64,000 nucleotides of DNA. Source: Epiperipatus broadwayi (lineage: Eukaryota; Onychophora; Udeonychophora; Euonychophora; Peripatidae). The stretch lies in assembly GCA_028023455.1 (NCBI GenBank), contig JAQFVV010000018.1, positions 3,745,800 to 3,809,799 on the forward strand, given 5' to 3'. Each line of letters opens with the position of its first letter. The first letter of the stretch is position 1. This document shows, in pieces, positions 33,110 through 44,545 of the stretch. The position numbers and the translations under genes were made by a program. The notes beneath the pieces were generated by a model. It was given only the letters and a program-made list of their open reading frames with translations. It had not been told where the DNA came from and did no database searches.

Positions 33110-34319
33110 ATGGATCCAAAAGAAAGCCCAATATATTTTAAAAATCCCCAGTTAGTGGAAAAAGAGAAAGAAGAAGTATCTGAGATGCGAATGATGATGA
33201 AAATGATGAATATGATGCAAGAGTTTAAAGAAGAATTGTGTCAGAAATTTGAGCAAAGCCAAATAAGAGCTCAAAGCAGAATTGAAGGCAGAAATTAGTC
33301 AGGTTAAAACAGAAATTAATGAACTCAGAGCAGAAATTAAAGAAATGAAGGAAATGAGGGGTGAAATAATAGATGAAGTAGAAACAAATCATATAGCCAT
33401 AGAAGCTGTAGTGAAAGATTTGAACAAAGAAAGTCAGGAAAGGGTGATAATAGAAGAAAGCATAAAGGAAGTGAGAGCTGAATTAGAGCAAGGTAGCGTT
33501 AGATATAATAATTTAGAAATGAAAATAATAAAGATAGAAGAGACATGCCGGGAATAGAGAAGTGTAGCTAGGACAATGCAGGAAGAATTAAGTTTGTTAA
33601 AAAATGAAGGTATTCAGAGTAAAGTAGAATGTAGAATTGAAAGTGGTGGTAGTTTGAAGTCGGAAGTAAAACAAATGTGTATAAATATAACTAAGGGTCT
33701 AGAGTATAAGGTGGACCAAATGGAGTGCAAATATAAAAATTACGATAAGGAGAATAAGCTGGAGGGACCGACCAAGAGATTCCTGGAAGAAAAATTTATG
33801 ATCGCGACATTCAAGGCCGAAGCAGGTGAGAATCCATTAAAACATTTGGAAAGCTTAACTGGTTTGTTCCAAATACAGGAGTGGCAAGAAGGGGATAAAG
33901 TTACACTTGCTAGCAGTCACCTTCAAGGAACAGCCTTGGATTGGTGGCACACCCAGTATGCTAAACCACGCACATTTGAGGAGTATAGGTACGCCATCCT
34001 AAGAACCTTCTGGCGCGAAGCCCGACAGGATGGCATACTCTGTAAGGTATCTAAAGAAAGATATCCCAGCTTCCATGGAGAAACTCTCATGCAATTTTTT
34101 TTAAAACAGGTGGCAAAACTCAAGGCTTTAACGGCGTTTCCATTGTCAGACGACCAAATTATAAGAACAATCTGACACAACATGCCAATGCCTGTGCAGC
34201 AAATGATGCTAAGTAGCAATGGTCGGACGGTGGAAGAAATGGTAGAATTTCTGACCCGAGTAGATTGTGAAAATTTGGTTCGGGAACCTATAGATAGATA
34301 TAGGAAAATATCAATATAA
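33110..34319 (+). pseudogene. Broken Gag of element 3
   Basis: Starts at ATG 33110. The N-terminal 130-150 codons are Met/Glu/Lys-rich with heptad-like spacing (KAEISQVKTEINELRAEIKE), a long coiled coil. There is a frame change near 33270-33298, a TAG at 33555, and a TGA at 34173. The end is TAA 34317-34319. The capsid part (33770 on) has SSHLQG, a WW pair, TFEEYRYAI and KQVAKLKAL, homologous to Gag of elements 1 and 2. No zinc knuckle. It is non-functional as it stands. Confidence 0.8.
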
Positions 34320-35806
34320 TGATCAGAATGTACGTAAACGGGAGCCACCTGACCGAGCATAATTGTCAGTAAATCGAGCGGAATAATAAAATAAACAAAA
34401 GAGACCGGAAATGGACTATGAGTCTAATATAATTATTTTGACGTAGGTGAAAAGCCTGAATTAGAATTTCGCTATTTAAAATGATGGATTGTTTTGCCAA
34501 ATAATAATAATGGAGGCTTCGCAAAATAAAAGATTTTTTTTCTCCACGCACATATTAATTAAGGAAATGTTTGTAAATAAACAGTTCAAATAAATAAAAA
34601 TCAATAAAATCAAGTTAAATAAATGGGTCAAATTAAGGATTTAGAAATAATGTTTGTAGAATTAAATAAATGAATAAAATAACGGAAATACATAAAATAA
34701 AAAAAAGTTAAATAAATAAGTATAATATATCTGCAGAAAAGAAATAAAATATTCGTAGTAAAATAAAATAGTTTTTTGAATATACGCATGTTAAAATAAA
34801 AGTTTGTTTTGAATACCGTAAGTTAAGAAAAGGATGTAAATAAATTGTTTAAAATAATCAAGATAAAAAAAAAAAAAAAATCTAGTAAAATAATAATGAA
34901 TGAATCATAATAAAGCAAAATAGTTTTTTTTCTGAGTACATGCACGTTAATATATAAGTTAAAGTAATGGGTTAAAAGTAATATCGTAATATAAATAAAT
35001 ATGTAAATTGATGTCCGTGATAGTTTAGAATAGTATTGTAAGTTAAATAAATATGTAAGATAATGTTCGTAATAGTTCAGAATAATATAAATAAATATGT
35101 TAAAGTAATGTTCATGTGTATTTAAAATAATATTGTAGGATTAGTGATAAATAATATAAAGTCAATCTAAGTTATATTAGGAGTGTATAAGGGTTTGAAT
35201 CTAACAGGAATGAGGGTAGTATAGAAGTGTTTTAGATAAGGATTAAGTTTAAAGCTGTCGACTGGATAAATTCTAGTACCCGCAACGGATTGGCCGGGAT
35301 CATTCCTCTTTTAAAAAGTGCACTGGCAACAACCAGAGTAAGTCATAAGTCACTTTTCAGGGGAGAATCCCCATATCTCATACCTCGTTTTCCAAAGCAT
35401 AAGTCAGAAATGGACAGTTGAAAATTCCTGCCATTGCAGCTGCTTAGTCAAAGTCCGATCAAGAGAATCGGCAATCGTTTTCCAGGGCGTAAGTTGGAAA
35501 TGGACAGTTGAAATTCCTGCCATTTGCAGCCCCCTTTTCTTAGTCAAAGTCCGATCAAGAGAATCGGCAGCCGACGCTTCATTTATAAAAGATCCCTGTG
35601 CCACAAATTTAGTTTGTCCTCGTGGTCATTATCCAGGACGAACACTGTAAGCAATGTTACCAGCATAGAAAGAAGAAAAGCATAATTGGAGATTGCCCTT
35701 AGTATGGAAAGAAAAGATATAAAAAAAGGCAAACTTAGAAGGAATAATAAATTAATATTTAATGTTGTCAGAGATAAAATGGTCAAAAATGACGCATTTT
35801 ACTCTC
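34320..35806 (+). other. Element 3 3' internal non-coding region
   Basis: AT-rich with no pol. It contains a 90-96-bp tandem duplication at 35386-35571, given separately. Confidence 0.6.
35386..35571 (+). repeat. Tandem duplication inside element 3
   Basis: Unit 1 is 35386-35475 and unit 2 is 35476-35571, both beginning CGTTTTCCA and both ending in GATCAAGAGAATCGGCA. Each contains TAGTCAAAGTCCGA, a 14-mer also present in the LTRs of element 2 (15583 and in the 3' copy). Confidence 0.75.
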
Positions 35807-35825
35807 AAAAGGAAGAGCAGTGTAA
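35807..35825 (+). promoter_or_regulatory. Polypurine tract and CAGTGTAA of element 3
   Basis: AAAAGGAAGAGCAG then TGTAA directly before the 3' LTR, matching the arrangement in element 2. Confidence 0.5.
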
Positions 35826-37580
35826 TGTACCTATATTGATATAGGCACATATAATTTTATCTAAAATTATATTATTAAAACAATCTTTCATTAAAGAGAA
35901 ACATAAAATTAAATGTTGAGTTTATTGCAGCTTGTTTTCGAAAAAGGAATCAAATAGTTTTCTATCGTTAATTTCTGAAATAAGAGCTACAATCAATTAA
36001 TCAGAAGGGGAGAGGGGTGTTTCATTAGAGAAATTAAACTAAGGGTTATAAAAGGAAGTAAAGAGTTTTTATTAGTATTCATAAAAATATAATTTAAAAA
36101 GTTAAAACATACCAATCTCTTTTCATTAAAGAAAAAATAATGTTAAAACTAAATAGTAAATTGTATTAAAAATATATGTGTGTATATATGTGCAATTTGT
36201 AAATAAATAAAATGTATGTGAAATAAAAGAAGATTATCATTAAAAACACGGCAATGGCTATTAATAAAATAAAACAACACGTTTTATTGCATGGCTATTA
36301 CTAATTAAGCAATCTTCCAAAACACGTTTATCAAATGATTATCATTGGAATTTGACAACAGATCTTTGCCAGAGATATAAGAAAGACAACAAGGTGCAGG
36401 TATAAATAGACCTTTTTTTTATCGGACAATTCATTCCACAATTAATTGAGTGAGATCAGTTCCACAAATTAATTGAGTAGTGCAGTTCAGAAATTAATTG
36501 AGCAGTTAACAAACAAAATGCAGTGTTGAGAAGATCTTGGGAATGCACGTTTATCTCCAGCCCAGATGTCCGATGAAAACAGCAGATCTGCCCATGAAAT
36601 AATGTCAGCTTAACATCGTAGAAAATCTCCGTCCGTATCTAATTGTCTCCGATAGTAATAATCGTGAAAATCAGGAAACTCAGCAAGGAAACGTCCCAGC
36701 CGGCTGGAAGCATTCATACTGGAACCATTCATACTGGAAGAAACAATAAACAAGAAGAAAACAAAGTGTTAAATCTACATTCAAAATCCTAGGTAAAACA
36801 TTTGCTTATTTTTGTTTATACTGTAATAGCCATTGCATTGCATTAATTCGTACAAATCTTTCAAGAGTCTAATCATATGAACTCTATATCATACATAAAT
36901 GAACTATTGATATGTGTGATTAAATTTCAAATGCTATGTAGTCCTTTATTATCATAATTATGTGTGTGCATAAGTTAATATGTGCGTGATCATTATATCA
37001 ATGTTTATTAGTTAAATTAGAGTGTTCTGTTATTAAATCTATAGGAATATTTAAACTATTTAGAAATGTTAATTTAAAATATGCGGGTGTTTTATTAGAA
37101 TTATAAAATGTTTAAATTTAGTAAATAAATGTTAGTTAATAAATTATCTTTAAAATTAAACTTTATTTGTCGGTCAATTCTTTTTATCAATTCTTTTTAC
37201 CAAATTCTTTTATCAATTCTTTTTATAAATTCTTTTTACAATTCTTTATCAAGTCTTTTAACCACTAATTATGTATAATCTATTAGTGATTACAAACAGC
37301 TGAGCTAGTCGTGGATTTAGGCGTTGAGTTAGTGGCCATTGCTCAAAGTGCGTTATTTATTCATCCTTGAATAGATAGCTGGCGCCCATGTTTATACACA
37401 AACAAAAAAAAGTGCTTTGAACTTGGTGTTGAACTCAACAGTCGAGAAGAAGTTATGTCCTGGAAATGTAACTCTAGTTATATATTTTATAGCTATCGTT
37501 TGGGCATACATACTCTCCGAGTATGTTCTTCTCTGCCTAAGAGACCAGTGATTCGAACCCACATATTCGAAGTTGGTTCA
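35826..37580 (+). repeat. Element 3 3' LTR (1,755 bp)
   Basis: About 32 bp longer than the 5' LTR, mostly from one duplication-like insertion near 37100-37140. Otherwise highly similar. Followed by (TA)n at 37581-37594. Confidence 0.92.
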
Positions 37581-37604
37581 ATATATATATATATTGAAAC
37601 AATA

Positions 37605-38195
37605 CAAAGAATAGGGAGTTACAATGTCCCAGAATTGGATAGCCATTTATAACAGTACATCACATTAGAGCTGAATTAGAGATGAGAAACCATCAACATC
37701 CCCAAATAAACAAAATATAAAAGGAATGAATATGATAAAATAAGCATGTGAAATCAGAAGGAAAAAAGAATATAAAAGGAATGAATATGATAAAATAAGC
37801 ATGTGAAATCAGAAGGAAAAAAAGACTAATTATAAGTTCACCAGCATTACTGAGAATAATAATCATTCATCATAAATGATCAAGAAAATAAAATCAACAG
37901 TCAAACTTGTGACTGGATTGGAAAGTGGTCCACTATAGATAGATCAAACTAATTATTTAGTTCTTGCCAAGCTTGGCAGATCATATAAACAATAATTTGG
38001 ATGCACAAATTTAACTCATAATCTATGAGAATATAACAATTAAAAAATAATGTTGGGATACTAAAACATGCTGATCATCATCAATGCTTTCTGTCCACTT
38101 GGTACCATTAATGGACTGGCCAACTAAACTCAATTTCAAATTTAATAATAAATAAAATATAGTACATGAACTTTAAAGGATATACCTTTGTGTCA
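37605..38195. repeat. Dispersed repeat, copy 1, with 55-bp tandem pair
   Basis: Aligns with 43995-44545 over about 550 bp, sharing phrases such as AAGTTCACCAGCATTA, AATAATTTGGATG and GCTGATCATCATCAATGC. Within it, 37714-37823 holds two copies of a 55-bp unit (AATATAAAAGGAATGAATAT ...). No ORF. The class is unknown. Confidence 0.7.
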
Positions 38196-40107
38196 ACTAT
38201 GATTATCTGGATGCCCATAACATTAGACATAAACCTTATGTCTAATTATGCATGATTCTAGCTCAAGGAGCAAGAGCTCTACAACTGTTACAATAAGCAG
38301 GAGATAAATATATAAATAAAACATAATATTTTAAACCTATTTTAGGATTAAATAAATTCTCTAACTTAATCAAATATATATTTATTAATTAGAAACAATA
38401 ATAATAAAATGAAACTAAGATCTGCTAAATACTCTATAAATATAAATTCAGTATTCTGATTTTGATTAGATTACAAAATTGTATGCTATCACATTGTAAT
38501 TAACAGATATTTTATGTTTATATAAGCACATCTATATGTATATATTGAAACAGGGCTGAGTTCGATCCCTATTTCAAAAAGTAAACTTTCCTATATGTGT
38601 CAATATAGCCCAATTAATTGAATTTATTTCTTTTTCATATTTATATTTATAACTAGATATGGATTAAAAAAGGTTAAAGTAAATAGAAGAGGTGGGGGTA
38701 TGTGGGCTCTTTGTTTTATGGAAATGCATTTATATATTTTTGCTGGATAGAATATGAAAGAAAAAAAAAGTATAAATGCAGATATAGAAATATGTTTTGT
38801 TTTCAAGATGGAAGCTCTTGAATTTCATTTTGGAGAAGTTAAATGAAAAAAAAGATATCAAAAAGAACTTGAGATCAATATCTAAAGAATTTAATTACAG
38901 AGATTTAAGTTTTGGATTCAAAAGAATTTTGATCAAAACAAAAGGAAAGCAAAATTAAATTTTGATGTGCTAAAAGCTTTTGTTTTAAAAGAGTTTGGAT
39001 TTTGAGTGGTAGAACTTTCTAGAAAAAGGGGAAGGGGTCTATAAAAAAAAAATTAAAAAAAGATTATAATTCTATTGCTAATTTTTAGTCAAGTGCTGTG
39101 GTGGTGAATTGTTTAAAAATGTCTTGTAGAATTATGTGCAAGCTGGCTTAAGAAGGCGTAAGCATGTCAGGCCATGCATTCTTTCCCCATGAAGGTCCAA
39201 AGGTTGCTGCAAGAAGAGTAACCATCAAAGATAGAAACTAATTGCTCCGAAGCCTAAATTAAATCCTAAAAGGAATGGAATCAACAAACAAGCATATAGG
39301 ACAGCCGGAATGAATAATCCAATCTGATCGCCATTACATCGAGTGCTATAAATAAATTTAAAACAAATGAAATTTTTTACTTTTGGTAATCTGTCATTTT
39401 CCCCGGGGAAGAAAAGCAATTCAGGTATGTGCACATTCAACAATATATTATTTAATGTTACAGATAGCGTTTGTTTTTTTTAATTCTTCACAAACTTTTC
39501 TTTATAAACTTTCTTTTCATGAACGATCTTCATAAACTTTTGTAAAAAAAAAATCAAAAATGACTTTTTCCTATTCATATGAACCTGATATATGTCTTAT
39601 TTATCTGATTTTATACATATCTAGGCAGTGTGTGTATGCATGCATTTTTCCCAGTAAATAAAGAGCACAAAATCAAATAATATTTAATCATGGTATAAAT
39701 AAAATTTTGTACAAAATTTTAAAATGAAGTGTATGTTTATTTGTATTATTTATTTAGGTCTGGTTTTATGAAAGTATAAGGAATTTAGGATAGTTTATCA
39801 AACATATTTTAGTATAGTAAAAGCCCTCCCCCTCCCCTTGTAGAGTTTCTTCAATTTGTTAATCACCCACTCTGAGTAGCTAGTCAAGGGCATTTCCAAA
39901 TTGGTATTCCAGCTCTCCCAGTATAATTCTTATAGTAATATAAGATTGGTGCTTGGAGTCAGAAAGTGACATCCATAAATATGCTGGGCGAGGAATAGGA
40001 GTATAGTTTTCGAATTACTTTAAGAATAAATATTTTTTTTAAAACAATTATGTTATAATTATGCATATACGTGTAGCGTTATATATACATGCAATCTTAT
40101 GAATGGT

Positions 40108-40143
<36 letters not shown>

Positions 40144-41769
40144 ATATATGGAAAATGGCAAATCCCATTACAATATATATAAGCGCACAAATATGCTGTA
40201 TAATAATATAAAATTAACATATTTGAAGTGTCATAGACTAATAAAAAATTAAAAATTCATTCTTAATAATACATAAATGACTAATTTTAACATACATGTG
40301 GGTATCCATTGAAAAGTGTGCACACATGATGTTTGTATCTTAATAATATTTCATTTGCTTGTTTCAACAAAATATTTTCATTAGTAATTGTAATTACTTT
40401 TACAAACACATATTAAAAAGTTAAAGAAAAGTTTTATTTCTTTGAAAATTCTATAGTTTCTTTTATACTTTTTTTTCAAATTACTCTTAATTGTACAAAA
40501 AGATTTCAGAGTCTACTTTTTTTAATAAAGTAGAATTGGAAACCATTTATTATTTTCTTCTTTTAATTGAATAATCTAGTCAAAAATTATTTACTTCTAA
40601 AACCAGCTAACTTCTATCAGTCCTTGATATTATTCTTTATGAAATAAATAGCATGGACAATCTTTATATGATCAGCAGGAATTATACATTTGTGCTTTTT
40701 TGCATATAGATTGATCAGCATATGTATATATAATCTATAGCATAATACTTTTTCAGTAAGCTAGCCTATTCTAAGATAGTATACTGACCTATTGATATTT
40801 TCACAAAAGGTAAAAATCAGGTAACTAGTGGATTCAATCAGCTCCATTCAGTCTATAATTTGATAGATTTCATGTAGGCTGTTTAGTACACATGAGCTAT
40901 GAACCACAAAAACAGAATTGCTTTCAAGTGAATTCAAACTACCATAGTGACATTGGAAACAGCTCTATTTCTTGTCTTCAGCTATAACTTCATAATAATA
41001 ATGCTGTATAATGTTGTTATCTCCCTTTAACTAATTTGCAAAATGGAATGTGGCTGCTGCTCATTCATTTGAAATTAAGATTTCTTTTTCTTTTTAAAAT
41101 TGTGGAGAAACCAAATAGATGCACTATGTATGTGCTTAATGGTGTATGATATGTTAAAATTGGACAAAATTTTAATTTTTTTATTAATATTTCTAATTAA
41201 AAGTTCATTTAATTTTTTTTTTCCTCAATTTATTACATTGTTCAGAGAAAACAAAGATGTAAGTTTTTTAATGGCCACCAGAATTAGTAGTGAAGTGGAT
41301 TCAACATGCTTCAATGATTTTGCAATTTAAAAGCCTGCATCTTGAAGATAAATGTAACATATATAAGTATTCAATTTAAAATTTTTTTATTATTTGAATA
41401 TTTTTTTATTATTATTTGATAAATGTATAATTTATTAATGTGTTTGTGTTTGTACTAGAGTGTCTGTATAGTAAATAAATTATACTTTTATTCAAATATA
41501 ATGAAAGTAGTGATTTATATACAATGTAATTTTGGGGTTCTGATCCAATTTATAAATTATACTTGTATTTAAATATAACAAACATCGTCATTTATGTACA
41601 ATGTAATGTTTGGGACTCTGATGCAAGTTTGAGGCAACTTTATTTTATAGACATGATTCTTAAAAAGTTTAATAATTTAATAATGTGTCTATATTTGTAA
41701 TAATGTTTGTGTTTGTTTTTGCATGTCTGTGTTTGTAAAACAAGTAATGGTTTTCATATATAAAATTAG
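38196..41769. other. AT-rich region, no supported gene
   Basis: No supported gene. 38558-38569 (GAGTTCGATCCC) resembles a pol III B box. 40109-40143 is a compound (TA)n(TG)n microsatellite. Short ORFs at 39225-39443 and 41100-41330 have no recognisable content. Confidence 0.5.
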
Positions 41770-42300
41770 GTTATTATAGAGCAGTACAATGTAAATTTCA
41801 AGACTGATTATCAGATGCACAGAAAGGTTGCAGTTGATGAAGCAATTACAAAGCTTACTGAGCGTAGTATCATGTAAAAATATAAACTGTTAAAACCAAT
41901 AAAAAAAGGTTTCAAGTGATGGGTGTGTGATTATGGCCACAATGGTTATGTATACTACATGTAATTGTATGCAGGCAAAGAATCAAATCCAGATTTTTGC
42001 CTATGCCTTGATACTCATGCTGTGAAATCAGTAATTTTGCAACATCTTGCATCCCATTATTTTTTAAGTCTACAGTTAGCAAATGAGATCTATGCAAAAT
42101 AATTATATCTCTGTGGGACAATAAATATAACAAGAGAGCATCACTGGTGTGCACAAAAAATATAAAATGGAGAGAGGATACTTATTTTATCATTGATACA
42201 TACAATGGCCTTTAATTTCTAATTTTGGATAGACAAGAAGCCAATTTCTATGTTTGTAAAGGCATATCCACTTTCTGGAAGTGATATATTTTGGATCTTT
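41770..42300 (+). pseudogene. piggyBac-type transposase fossil
   Basis: The plus frame from 41770 aligns by eye with the catalytic region of piggyBac transposases. VAVDEAITK holds the first catalytic Asp region. LLKPIKKGFK then matches the MKP-x-KRGFK block, followed by GHNGYV, LYAGKE, LYLCGT, and IDKKPISMFV. Stops interrupt it (TAA 41875, TGA, TAA and others). The block around the second catalytic Asp is missing. The N- and C-terminal parts were not found, nor TTAA-flanked ends. It is a single-frame, long-dead insertion. Confidence 0.7.
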
Positions 42301-43994
42301 TATTAGAATGAGTCTTTTTCTTATAGATGCCTTGAGATTTTTTAACTTTTGGAGCACAAGATAAAAATGAATTCTTCTGCTGTTACTTTTGTAAGTTTTG
42401 AAGCTAAGGATTATCTCAAGTAAGAAGTACTATATATGGTTTGAATGATAATTTTGTGAGAAATACAAAGAATTACCAATGAAGATGTAATTTTAATCAT
42501 AGTGATAAATTAGAAATTATGAACAAACAATAAAGGAATAATTTTGGGGGATATTGAAATTTCTTTTTTTTTTCTTACTTTTTAATGGTCATCACTATTT
42601 GTCTTAGCCTTATTTTTTCTGAAGTTTTTTTTTTTAGTTTCTATCAATACAAAGATTTTGGTCTAACATTATTAAAACTGAAGTTATTGTGACAATTGGT
42701 TTCAAATCAATTTTATTAAAATTTAATATGATGCCAAATACCCTGATTGTGTTAATGATCTTTTAAATCCATCTTTTATACAGTGTTATGGAATTTAAAA
42801 CAAGAATTAGTATATTTTTTCTTCTTTATCTTGATTTAAAAAAAACAAGTTAATGATTTTTTTTTTAGAATTTACTTTAATTAAAACAAATCTCAAAGTA
42901 TTTTTAATCCTTTAAACAACATTGGAATATATTATACTAAATTTTATCAATATATATTATCCAAGCTTTAACTAAAAAAAACTTTCTTAATTTAATTAAA
43001 AATAGATAGGGAAATTTTATAATTACCAGTATATCTATTGTAACATTAAACAAGCTTGTTTTAGATTTTTTTTTTTTTAATTATCAAAATCAGAATAAAA
43101 CATTAAATAGACCTTTTTAACTGTTTAATTTATAATAATTTTTAAAATTTCAAAATTATTATTTAACTCTTAACTGTTATTCCAATGTAATATAATAAAT
43201 ATCTACAAAAAGTTTTGTTTGAAACACAATTTTATATATTTACATGCACACACATTACTATGTTGTTCTATGCCATGAGACACATAACCATCTCATATCT
43301 CTTATCATGAGGAAATGAAAACCCAGTGAACAATATTTTACATAATATACATACATAACTAAAACAAAAATCATACCTCAAATTATGTACTCATCAATTT
43401 TTTTTAGAGATTTGACAGACATTTGACAGCTAACAGAATGAATAGTGACCTGAAATTGAGATAGATAAATAATTCAGCCACTGGACTATACTATATGTAC
43501 ACAATGCAGCATGAACACCAAGAGAGCAATCTCAATTTAGAAACTATAAGCTACTGCAACTCGATATGAAATAAAAATACAAACATCTTTGCAAATCCCT
43601 GTACCCTTGAGTCTTAGGGGCTGAAAAATACATAACTATGATTTGTTTCTTTTCTTGGAGATTTAGAGATTGGGATTATAGCAGGACTACATGAATTGCA
43701 CCATGATAAACAATAGGAAGTCAGGAAGTGGATTGGAGATAGAATACATTTCAGATTTGCATAAAAACATTGCATTCTCAAGCCAATGACAAAACCTTTC
43801 ATATATATCATCCAAAACTGAACAGTCAAAAATCTAATCCAATCTCCAAAATTATAGATTTTCTATTCAACTCTAAATATGAACTCCTTAAATGTACATT
43901 AACCACTATTTTATAACTTAATCATCATAACTTTTGCTACATAAAATGCAATCTTTTTGAGATCAAGTTGAGTGGCAATTTTGAAGTAATAACC
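42301..43994. other. AT-rich region, no supported gene
   Basis: No recognisable coding or repeat structure. The minus ORF 43614-43829 is not supported. Confidence 0.5.
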
Positions 43995-44545
43995 ACCAGT
44001 ACTTGATCATCATTGGACCCACAATTGGGTAGCCATTTGTAATGGTGCAAAGAAACTGGGATAAAACTTGGGTGATAGAAAATTATCATCATCTCAACCT
44101 CACTTAATAATCTAAAGAATACACATGAAAGGAATATAATATAAAAGTACGAATAAATATGAACATGAGAGATCAGCAAAGACAAAGACTAATTCTAAGT
44201 TCACCAGCATTATGGAGAAGAAAATTAATCATTCATCATCATGAACGATCAACAATAAAAAAAATCAACAGTCAACATTGTGATTGGATTTGAAATGGAT
44301 CTCCTATAGATGAGGCTAATTATTTAGCCACTTCCAAACTTAGGGCAGCAATACAACACAATAATTTGGATGTATAGAATCAAGTAGTAATTCATCAGAA
44401 TATATAAAAAATCAATATGCTGATCATCATCAATGCCCTGGCCATATAGTACCCTTAATGTATTGACCAACTAAACTTAATTTATAATTAATAATAAATA
44501 GAATGTAGTGCTTGAACTTTAAAGGGTGTACCTTTAAGAAGACTA
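43995..44545. repeat. Dispersed repeat, copy 2
   Basis: Homologous in the same orientation to 37605-38195, without the 55-bp tandem duplication. No coding capacity was seen. Confidence 0.65.

Larger units (their letters stand above)
31019..37580 (+). mobile_element. Gag-only LTR retrotransposon (element 3)
   Basis: 6,562 bp. LTRs at 31019-32741 and 35826-37580 begin TGTACCTATA and end GGTTCA. (TA)n lies on both flanks. The only recognisable coding region is a broken gag. No protease, reverse transcriptase or integrase was seen. LTR sequence is unrelated to elements 1 and 2, but Gag, insertion site and LTR layout are shared. Confidence 0.9.

Noticed and set aside
39340-39432. TATA-like and CAG/GTATGT donor-like pair as another LTR promoter
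   Set aside because: Spacing is only about 75 nt and no LTR-like borders or second copy are present.
41912-42154. 80-codon minus-strand ORF
   Set aside because: It is antisense to the piggyBac fossil, whose plus-strand blocks explain the region.
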